Of a DNA stretch of 47,710 nt, positions 18,291-25,131 are shown piece after piece (position 1 is the first letter of the stretch; each line of letters begins with the position of its first letter). The position numbers were made by a program, and so were the translations under genes. This DNA is from JAWXUK01 sp044432725 (GTDB lineage: Bacteria > Bacillota > Clostridia > Oscillospirales > Oscillospiraceae). The notes beneath the pieces are model-generated. The model made no database searches and had not been told where the DNA came from. It worked only from the letters and a program-made list of their open reading frames with translations. The DNA is taken from contig JAWXUL010000020.1 of the NCBI GenBank assembly GCA_044432725.1, positions 1-47,710 of the forward strand. Reading direction: 5' to 3'.

Positions 18291-19964
18291 TTAGGAAATG
18301 CCGTAGTAATCAGCCAAAGATTTCTTCAAAGAAACTTCTGCTTGGTCAAATTTGTTGTTGATGGAAACGTTCCAGTCAGACAAATTAGATTTTGTGCTAT
18401 CCAGCCAACCTGCGTCTGTTTTCTTAAATTCGACAACAGCAGGGTTTGTACAGTTGTTCCATTCAGACATACATTGAACAATAGAACCATCTTGTGTGAT
18501 GCTGTATACATTGGTTTTGTCAGAGACATCCCAGAATTGTCCAGCTTCCCAAATGTTCAGCACTTCAGCAAAGCCAGGCATAGCTTCTGCATCCCCATAA
18601 GGAGCGTGGTTTTCAGTAGAATACCAGATGTTCATTTGTTCCTCAAAGGCAGCACCAGTCACCAATGGGAAGGAGTCGTTCATGGAAGACATCAAAGTAC
18701 CATTGTCAGAGAACATTTGGTCTGCACGTGCTTGCAATGCTTCTGTGCTTCCACACCAATAGCTTGCAAAGGTGTAAGCGATGTCAAGTTGTAGTTTTTC
18801 TGCGTCGCTCCATTCAGGATTAAGGTCATCCATGGCATAGTTGTGAATCGCCATAGGGTCAATGACAATCCCCACTGTGTTGTCCATGTATTCAGTAGAA
18901 GGACGAGGATAAATGTCCCAGTCGTTTGATTGGATAGAGTTAGGAGCATCCTTTGCCATGGTAGCAGAGCCCATCATCCATGGGTCTCCGTCATAAGCCA
19001 GAAGAGTGTTTTTAGCAAAGAAGTTATATCCCCACCACCAAAGTTCTTCCATATACTCGTCAGTGATGTTTCCAGCGTCATATTGTGCCCAAACAGCTGT
19101 TTTACTCCAAGTAGGCACATATTCTAGCATAGAAGACACAGCAGCTGTGGTGATGTCCACATCATTTCCGTTGGCAAGAGCATAGTTGATGTCCTTTGTC
19201 CCTGTGTTAATGAAGGAGAGAGGAGCATCCATGTTACCATAAAAGGTTTTGTTGTCAGCAGACTCTACAAAGTCGGTATATTCGTCAATATCCCAGTTGA
19301 TATCAGGAATATCAATGTTGTTTTGATCAGCCAGTTCTTTGTTCACATAAACGCCCCAAGGAAGTAAGTATTGAGGCAATCCTGCTTGCATACCATCATA
19401 ATTCATCATATTCATGATGGATTTGTTAAAGCTTTGATACATAGCGTCGTCAGCATAAACAGAAAGGTCAGCCACAAGACCACGTGTGGTGTCACTGACT
19501 AAGTCAGTGGAAGCATAGATGTCTGGATATTTTCCGTACTGTGCTTTAAAGTTTTCCAGTTCTTGATCCCATGTCACTTCTTCACCATTGGGTTCCCCAG
19601 TTTTTGCCCACAAGTTGATTTTGATGTTGGGATAAGTTTCGTTGAATTTTTTTGCCATAGCATAGACAGCAGCCACGTTCATGGTAGAGATGTCCTCAGG
19701 CGCCCAGTCCAAAGAGCCGATGTCTTCATAGTAGATGGAGTCCCCAGACCAAACCATGATGGAAAGATCTCCTTCTTGGTCAGTGTCAATCAATGGAACC
19801 ACTTCCACTGTGCCATCAGAACTGCCGCCAGTTCCTCCAGTGGTACTTCCAGAACCACCGCTACCAGAATCAGTAGAGCCATCTCCGCTAGAGCAAGAGC
19901 TTAAAGTTGCCATCATGGACAGTGCTAGGGTGCCTGCTAGAATTTGTTTTAAAGTTTTTTTCAT
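18291..19964 (-). CDS. Sugar ABC transporter solute-binding lipoprotein
   Basis: This 557-residue lipoprotein has a signal with lipobox LSSC (Cys24), a Gly/Ser/Asp-rich linker (25-50) and a family-1-type extracellular solute-binding fold (GDLSIMVWSGDS, then YPDIYASTDL, LPQYLLPWGVYVNKEL). Many Trp residues in the second half (ELWWWGYNFF, DPWMMG) fit sugar stacking. It is the first gene behind the operon promoter, so it should be made in excess over the permeases. The ribosome site is AAAGGAG. Ligand inferred from the GH16 and GH3 genes: beta-gluco-oligosaccharides. Confidence 0.93.
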   Translation of the reverse strand: MKKTLKQILAGTLALSMMATLSSCSSGDGSTDSGSGGSGSTTGGTGGSSDGTVEVVPLIDTDQEGDLSIMVWSGDSIYYEDIGSLDWAPEDISTMNVAAVYAMAKKFNETYPNIKINLWAKTGEPNGEEVTWDQELENFKAQYGKYPDIYASTDLVSDTTRGLVADLSVYADDAMYQSFNKSIMNMMNYDGMQAGLPQYLLPWGVYVNKELADQNNIDIPDINWDIDEYTDFVESADNKTFYGNMDAPLSFINTGTKDINYALANGNDVDITTAAVSSMLEYVPTWSKTAVWAQYDAGNITDEYMEELWWWGYNFFAKNTLLAYDGDPWMMGSATMAKDAPNSIQSNDWDIYPRPSTEYMDNTVGIVIDPMAIHNYAMDDLNPEWSDAEKLQLDIAYTFASYWCGSTEALQARADQMFSDNGTLMSSMNDSFPLVTGAAFEEQMNIWYSTENHAPYGDAEAMPGFAEVLNIWEAGQFWDVSDKTNVYSITQDGSIVQCMSEWNNCTNPAVVEFKKTDAGWLDSTKSNLSDWNVSINNKFDQAEVSLKKSLADYYGIS

Positions 19965-20120
19965 TTTAAGTATCTCCTTTCAAATTAAGAGCCTATTTAG
20001 AATACCAAAGAAAACCAAGCACATCTCTTAATCCTTCATTTCTCTACCCCAGAATCCCATGGGATTGAAAGAGAGAATACCTTACAAAAGAGAAAGGTGT
20101 TTTCCATGGTATCAGCAATC

Positions 20121-20128
20121 AAACGTTT
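20121..20128. promoter_or_regulatory. Leader operator AAACGTTT
   Basis: A perfect 8-bp palindrome with the same CG-centred core as the sites flanking the promoter. It lies about 55 bases inside the transcript. Confidence 0.4.
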
Positions 20129-20163
20129 CTTTGTGTATGCCATGTGTTTGCTAAGACTGTGCC

Positions 20164-20177
20164 AAAAAAACGTTTTT
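20164..20177. promoter_or_regulatory. Operator just downstream of the transcription start
   Basis: AAAAACGTTTTT (20166-20177), a perfect 12-bp palindrome, lies about 4-17 bases downstream of the predicted start point, a classical repressor position. Confidence 0.6.
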
Positions 20178-20187
20178 CTTATTTCGT

Positions 20188-20216
20188 AGTATATGCCAAT
20201 AATATCCTTCTGTCAA
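20188..20216 (-). promoter_or_regulatory. Sigma-A promoter of the glucan operon
   Basis: On the minus strand there is a perfect TTGACA (20211-20216), a 17-base spacer and TATACT (20188-20193). Transcription should start near 20181. AACGTT palindromes sit directly on both sides. Confidence 0.85.
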
Positions 20217-20219
20217 TAG

Positions 20220-20231
20220 AAAAACGTTTTT
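20220..20231. promoter_or_regulatory. Operator just upstream of the -35 box
   Basis: AAAAACGTTTTT, the same 12-bp palindrome as at 20166-20177, lies 3 bases upstream of the -35 box. The centres of the two copies are 54 bases apart, so the promoter is bracketed. Confidence 0.6.
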
Positions 20232-20293
20232 TTTCGAAAAGATATCCGTTTTTCACAAAGAGAGGGTGTGGTTTTTGTGCAATATAAACAAAG

Positions 20294-20322
20294 AAAGGAC
20301 GATGTTGAAACATCGTCCTTTT
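20294..20322. terminator. Bidirectional terminator between the MBOAT gene and the glucan operon
   Basis: A stem of about 12 bp (AAAGGACGATG and its complement) is followed by T-rich sequence on both strands. It should stop transcripts from the MBOAT gene before the glucan promoter. Confidence 0.75.
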
Positions 20323-20464
20323 TGATTGATTCTGTTGCCTGAGAAGCCAATTTCTGAAGAAATAGCTATGATTTTGGGATTTCCAAGAGAAAGACCACAC
20401 CATTCTCCTTTGCTTCACAAAAGGCACGTCCTTCACACAACGAAGTCCCCACGAAAGACTTGCC

Positions 20465-21889
20465 CTAGAAATTAAAATAAATAAAGGGATTATGGCTTCC
20501 CATCACAAGATATGACACAGAAACATAAAAAAGCAGAAGATAAGCAAAAGCAGAAAGATACTCATAAAGAAAAATCATTTTCATAGATTGCTTCTTTTGG
20601 GGATATCTTTTCTTTAAATAGGGGAGGATAGGGGTGGAAAGAAGAACGGCAAGAAGAAGCAAAAACCAGTTGTTGTTCAAAAGTCTGAGACAGACCATGT
20701 CAACCAGTACAGCACTATTGCCAAACATCACAGATAGATGGTGCAATCCCCCTAGTAAAGAGCTTTCTCCAAAGATCACCCAACCAATCATCACCATCAA
20801 GAGGGTGAACAGACGATAAAGAAGGGAAAGCAGTTTATTTTGGATTTTTTCAGGAATCTTTGTCATCTTTTCAAAGGTAAGAAGGACAAAATAAAGAAGC
20901 CCCCAAAGAATAAACTGGAAATCTGCCCCATGCCACAGCCCTGTCAACAGCCACACGACAAATAAATTACGGATGACTGTTTTGCCACGTGAACCACCCA
21001 TGGGAATATAAACATAGTCTCGAAACCATGACCCCAAGGAAATATGCCACCGACGCCAAAATTCTGTGACCGTTTTGGAGATATAAGGATAATTAAAGTT
21101 TTCTAAAAAGCGAAAACCAAAGATATGCCCCAAACCAATGGCCATATCAGAATAGCCAGAAAAATCATAGTAAATCTGCAAAGAATAGGCAAGTGCCCCC
21201 AACCACGCCAAAGCAATCGAAGGAGAATCATGCCCAAAGGCTTCCAGTGCCATGAGAGAGCAAGGGTTTGCGATGATGATTTTTTTGCTCATGCCAAGAA
21301 TAAAACGCTGAATGCCATAGGTGAGCTGGGCATAGCTTGTCTTTCGCTCTTTGATTTGCTCAGCGATGGTTTCATATCGCAAAATAGGCCCTGCAATCAG
21401 TTGCGGAAAAAAGGCAATATAAAGCCCTAAGTCAAAAATATTTTTCTGAGGCGCAGCCTTTCCACGAGACACATCAACAAGATAGGAAATCCCTTGAAAG
21501 GTAAAAAAAGAAATCCCAATGGGAAGTGATAGATTTAAGCTCTCCACACGCATATCAAAGGACTGACCCAGAATCAAGCCGATATTTTCAGTGACAAATC
21601 CCTCGTACTTAAAGAGGAAAAGAATCAAAAGATTGGCAAAAACTCCGAAAAAAACAAGCTGTTTTTTGACCCATGGGTCTTCATGGGTCAAAAAAGAACC
21701 TATCGTGTAATTCAAAGCAATGCTAAGAAGCATCAATAAAATATAAAAGGGTTCCCCCCAAGCATAAAAAATTAAGCTGGCAAGGAGTAAAAATCTATTT
21801 TTCCATTCCAAGGAAGAAAAAATCCCGTAATACCCAAAAAGAACAAGAGGTAAAAAGACAAACAGAAAAATCATGCTAGAAAATATCAA
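20465..21889 (-). CDS. MBOAT-family membrane O-acyltransferase (AlgI-like)
   Basis: This 474-residue multi-pass membrane protein has the MBOAT core: EFWRRWHISLGSWFRDYVYIPMGGSRG followed by TGLWHGADFQFILWG with the conserved His. A TTG start at 21889 is preferred. It gives the family-typical N-terminus (IFSSMIFLFVFLPLVLF), and AAAGGAG lies at the right distance (21897-21903); the longer ATG frame lacks a ribosome site. AlgI-like proteins move acyl groups across the membrane for O-acetylation of polysaccharides, usually with an AlgJ/DHHW-type partner, which is missing here. The target is unknown. A 32-codon in-frame extension follows its TAG stop. Confidence 0.9.
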   Translation of the reverse strand: MIFSSMIFLFVFLPLVLFGYYGIFSSLEWKNRFLLLASLIFYAWGEPFYILLMLLSIALNYTIGSFLTHEDPWVKKQLVFFGVFANLLILFLFKYEGFVTENIGLILGQSFDMRVESLNLSLPIGISFFTFQGISYLVDVSRGKAAPQKNIFDLGLYIAFFPQLIAGPILRYETIAEQIKERKTSYAQLTYGIQRFILGMSKKIIIANPCSLMALEAFGHDSPSIALAWLGALAYSLQIYYDFSGYSDMAIGLGHIFGFRFLENFNYPYISKTVTEFWRRWHISLGSWFRDYVYIPMGGSRGKTVIRNLFVVWLLTGLWHGADFQFILWGLLYFVLLTFEKMTKIPEKIQNKLLSLLYRLFTLLMVMIGWVIFGESSLLGGLHHLSVMFGNSAVLVDMVCLRLLNNNWFLLLLAVLLSTPILPYLKKRYPQKKQSMKMIFLYEYLSAFAYLLLFYVSVSYLVMGSHNPFIYFNF

Positions 21890-21943
21890 AAAACCTCTCC
21901 TTTCAGGGTGACTATGTACAAATTTCTTGCTAAAATCAAACAA

Positions 21944-21986
21944 TCCTTACCATTTTCAAAAAGATACATTTTGAAAATGGTAAGGA
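21944..21986 (-). terminator. Terminator after trpB
   Basis: A stem of about 18 bp (21944-21961 with 21969-21986) and a 7-base loop are followed on the minus strand by a T-rich run. It lies 11 bases after the trpB stop and about 54 bases before the MBOAT start. Confidence 0.85.
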
Positions 21987-21997
21987 CTTACAAAAGC

Positions 21998-23218
21998 TTA
22001 CAGAGAAAATTCTTCTCCCAAACCATAATGCTCAATGACATAATCTAAATCTTTATCCCCACGACCACTAAGATTCACCAAAATAGAACCAGTATAGCCC
22101 TCTTTGGCTCGTCGAATGGCATAGGCTAGGGCATGGGAACTTTCAATGGCAGGGATAATGCCTTCATAACGAGAAAGAAGGAAAAATGCTTCCACTGCTT
22201 CTTGATCCAAAGCAGAAACGTATTCCACACGAGCAAGATCCTTTAAATACGCATGCTCTGGGCCTACAGAAGGATAGTCCAGACCACTTGCCACAGAATA
22301 CACAGGGGCAGGCTCCCCAGCAGCATCTTTTAACATCAAAGAGTGGAATCCGTGCATCATACCTTTTTCCCCAAAAGCCATGCTTGCAGCATGGTCCCCT
22401 AAAGTGGTACCACGTCCCATCGGTTCTACCCCAACAATATTCACCTCTGGTACATCCAAAAAGCCAGAGAACATTCCCATAGCATTACTGCCACCACCCA
22501 CACAAGCAGTGACAATGTCAGGTTGCATCCCCGTCATTTCGTAAAATTGTTCCTTGGCTTCAATGCCAATACACATTTGGAAGTCACGCACCATCAAAGG
22601 AAATGGATGTGGACCCACCACAGAGCCAATACAATAAATAGAGTCTTTATAATTTTTCGCATAGGACTCAAAAGCAGAATCCACAGCTTCTTTCAATGTT
22701 TTTAAGCCATGGCTCACAGGGACCACCGTAGCCCCCAAAACCTTCATCCGTTGGACATTAGGATGCTGCTTGGCAATATCCACTTCCCCCATGTGGATTT
22801 CACATTCCAATCCGAAAAAAGCGGCAGCAGTGGCAAGAGCGACACCGTGCTGACCTGCCCCTGTTTCAGCAATCAGACGTTTCTTCCCCATGAATGTGGC
22901 AAGAAGCCCTTCTCCCATACAGTGGTTCAGCTTATGTGCCCCAGTGTGATTTAAATCTTCCCGTTTCAGGTACAGTTGCGCTTTGCCCAATTTGTTAGAC
23001 AGGCGCTCGCAGTGATAAACAGGGGTGGGACGTCCTTGAAATTCTTTTCGGATACGACGCAGTTCGTTGATGAATTTAGAGGAATGGCATATGGTTTGAT
23101 ATGCTTCGGTAATTTCTTCAAATGCAACCACCAGTTCAGGAGGCAAAACGGCTCCACCATAGTCACCAAAATAACCTTCTTTGTTGGGATAATCTTTTAA
23201 ATAGCTGTGATAATTCAT
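21998..23218 (-). CDS. trpB: Tryptophan synthase beta chain
   Basis: This 406-residue PLP enzyme joins indole and serine to make tryptophan. The PLP Lys lies in HTGAHKLNHCMGEG, the catalytic Glu in AETGAGQHG, the phosphate loop in GGGSNAMG, and the C-terminal GRGDKD is present. The length is normal for the TrpB1 type. Start 23218 (MNYHSYLKDYP) is chosen because AAAAGGAG stands before it; the open frame extends 10 codons further without a ribosome site. No trpA or other trp gene is near. It lies 35 bases behind a diguanylate cyclase gene with no clear terminator or promoter between, so the two may share a transcript. It may salvage indole or work with a distant TrpA. Confidence 0.95.
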   Translation of the reverse strand: MNYHSYLKDYPNKEGYFGDYGGAVLPPELVVAFEEITEAYQTICHSSKFINELRRIRKEFQGRPTPVYHCERLSNKLGKAQLYLKREDLNHTGAHKLNHCMGEGLLATFMGKKRLIAETGAGQHGVALATAAAFFGLECEIHMGEVDIAKQHPNVQRMKVLGATVVPVSHGLKTLKEAVDSAFESYAKNYKDSIYCIGSVVGPHPFPLMVRDFQMCIGIEAKEQFYEMTGMQPDIVTACVGGGSNAMGMFSGFLDVPEVNIVGVEPMGRGTTLGDHAASMAFGEKGMMHGFHSLMLKDAAGEPAPVYSVASGLDYPSVGPEHAYLKDLARVEYVSALDQEAVEAFFLLSRYEGIIPAIESSHALAYAIRRAKEGYTGSILVNLSGRGDKDLDYVIEHYGLGEEFSL

Positions 23219-23253
23219 TGTTTTTCTCCTTTTTTCTGGTTTAGGCAATGCCT

Positions 23254-24822
23254 TTAGTTCTTCATTTCTTCAAAATAAATCGTGGCAACATCTTTCCCCC
23301 GTGCTTTGGATTCATACAATGCATTGTCTGCTTTGTGGTATAACACATCATAGTTGTCTCCATGCTCTGGGAAGAGAGAAATCCCAATGCTTGTTTTGAT
23401 TTTATAGGTTTTTCCTTCGTAATTAAATTCACGTCTCAGTGAATGAAGGATGGCTTCAGCCCGTTCTTGCACGGATTCGTGAGAGGGAGCAAATTGGAAA
23501 AAGATGACAAACTCGTCTCCACCCACTCTGCCCACACGATCTTGTTTTCGAATACAATTCAAAATACGTTTCCCAGTGGCTTCCAGCAAGAAATCTCCAA
23601 ATACATGTCCCATTTGATCGTTGACTTTCTTAAAATCATCCAGATCTAAGAATAAAATGGCGAATTTATCGTTTTCCACAGCCCTTGCCATAGAGTCTTC
23701 CACAAGTTCTCGGAAGGATTGCTTGTTCAAAGTAGCTGTCAGCGCATCATAATGTGCCTTAGCTTCGATGTCTACAAATTTTTGTATATTTTCACTTTTA
23801 CCCACCACTTGAATCACGTTAAGATCATTGTCAAAGAGAGGGCTCCCCTGTAATCTGTATTTTTCATAAGTACCGTTACTAAATTGGAACCGAGGCTCGT
23901 AACAAGCGTCAGCCCCACCCATCATGCGATAAATAAAGGAGATATACCCTTCCAAATCCTCGGGATGGATCAGCTTATTTTCTCGCATACATTCAGGAAA
24001 ACGAGTCATTTCTGGCATTAAATCAACAAATTTCGAGATATCCCCTCGGTGAACTAAGGTGCTTTTTTTCACGTCAATGCGAAAAAGAAGATCCTTTGAA
24101 AATTTTTGCATGATATCAAAATATTGCTGATCATACTCAATTTTTTTCATCAAATCACTTTGTTTTTTGACAGAAATCAGCACGCCATAAAGCCTGCCAT
24201 CAATGAGAGATTTATAGGCATTAAAGTGGAAAAGCTGGGAAAAGACCCCATCAAAACTCATTTCAATGTCAAGATTGCAATCCCCACAGCGGTCTAATTC
24301 ATCTTCCAGTCGTTCCAGAAACAGCGCACGTTTGTCTTCCTCAAGCAAGTTCAAAAAAGAAGTGCCCACGACAAAATCTGATTGCATAAAACGATGGTTT
24401 CCATAGACAAGACTGAGATTTTCATCATGTTCAAGGACAAAAATAGGGTTATCTGTTAGTTCCACCAAATCTTTTAAAGAGGAATCTTTGATTTCTGTCT
24501 TTTCCTTGACCACAAGAAATAAAACATCCTCGCTCACACGACAAATTTCAATGTGACAAGGGAAGGTTTCATCACTGGTTTTGGTAGAATATACCTTTTC
24601 AATCACAGCAGAACCCTCTACATTTAGTTGATGAATGAGTTCACTCAGACTGTCTCCTTCTAAAAGTGGGACAAAAATACTGTCCAGTGTGGGAAATTGA
24701 CTTTCTTTCCGATAAAAAGTTCTTGCTAAAATATTAGCGTCTATGATTTCCTTACTGTGGGAATCCACCAACAGATAGGCATAAATACTACGGTCAACAA
24801 TATGAAGTGTTTCTGGAAGCAT
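23254..24822 (-). CDS. PAS-GGDEF diguanylate cyclase
   Basis: This is a 522-residue cytoplasmic protein. PAS-like sensory regions lie at about 8-105 and 115-220, a PAS_3-like domain at about 230-348 and a GGDEF domain at 357-515. GGDEF is intact (434-438), the metal-binding segment FLDLDDFKKVND is intact, and an RxxD inhibitory site (RKQD) lies five residues before GGDEF. It should make c-di-GMP from two GTP with product inhibition. The PAS_3 domain resembles the three tandem copies in the divergently transcribed neighbour at 25132, so the two probably arose by duplication. trpB follows closely. Confidence 0.92.
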   Translation of the reverse strand: MLPETLHIVDRSIYAYLLVDSHSKEIIDANILARTFYRKESQFPTLDSIFVPLLEGDSLSELIHQLNVEGSAVIEKVYSTKTSDETFPCHIEICRVSEDVLFLVVKEKTEIKDSSLKDLVELTDNPIFVLEHDENLSLVYGNHRFMQSDFVVGTSFLNLLEEDKRALFLERLEDELDRCGDCNLDIEMSFDGVFSQLFHFNAYKSLIDGRLYGVLISVKKQSDLMKKIEYDQQYFDIMQKFSKDLLFRIDVKKSTLVHRGDISKFVDLMPEMTRFPECMRENKLIHPEDLEGYISFIYRMMGGADACYEPRFQFSNGTYEKYRLQGSPLFDNDLNVIQVVGKSENIQKFVDIEAKAHYDALTATLNKQSFRELVEDSMARAVENDKFAILFLDLDDFKKVNDQMGHVFGDFLLEATGKRILNCIRKQDRVGRVGGDEFVIFFQFAPSHESVQERAEAILHSLRREFNYEGKTYKIKTSIGISLFPEHGDNYDVLYHKADNALYESKARGKDVATIYFEEMKN

Positions 24823-24875
24823 GGTAGTTCCTCTCTTTACGTATCAATATAAAAATCTACAAAAGTATAAATTGC

Positions 24876-24904
24876 ATTATACCACATAATGAAAAAAAAG
24901 GCAA
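24876..24904 (-). promoter_or_regulatory. Promoter of the minus-strand diguanylate cyclase
   Basis: A perfect TATAAT (24876-24881, minus strand), a 17-base spacer and TTGCCT (24899-24904). It may also serve trpB. Confidence 0.75.
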
Positions 24905-24983
24905 GTATTATCTGAAGTAGTTTTTTCAGGTAAGGGCATTTCATTTTATTCCCATTTTTCCTTGTAAATTCAATCGAGGTGTC

Positions 24984-25012
24984 TTGACATTACCCCTTCC
25001 GTTTGTTATACT
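24984..25012 (+). promoter_or_regulatory. Promoter of the plus-strand PAS-GGDEF gene
   Basis: TTGACA (24984-24989), 17 bases, TATACT (25007-25012). The leader of about 110 bases contains a 7-bp hairpin (25086-25104) before the ribosome site AAAAGGAGAGG. No c-di-GMP riboswitch signature was recognised in it. Confidence 0.85.
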
Positions 25013-25131
25013 TGATAAGAAAAGATAAGTATGATTTCCTTTGATTTTTGTGTAATCTTAGAAATCGAAAAAACAAGAACCAAATTTCTCCCCAAGAAGG
25101 GGAGAGGTAGATTGAGAAAAGGAGAGGAACC

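Larger units (their letters stand above)
19965..20464. other. 500-base intergenic control region of the glucan operon
   Basis: This stretch holds the operon promoter, at least three AACGTT operators, a 14-bp perfect palindrome (20053-20066) within the roughly 215-base leader, and a bidirectional terminator (20294-20322). No convincing gene is seen; a minus-strand frame at 20179-20436 reads through the terminator and looks spurious. Confidence 0.7.

Noticed and set aside
20179..20436. 85-codon minus-strand frame near the glucan promoter
   Set aside because: It runs through the bidirectional terminator and the operon promoter, and its composition is not protein-like.
25013..25131. Possible c-di-GMP riboswitch before the multi-PAS cyclase
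   Set aside because: The leader has only a short hairpin; the conserved GEMM core was not recognised.
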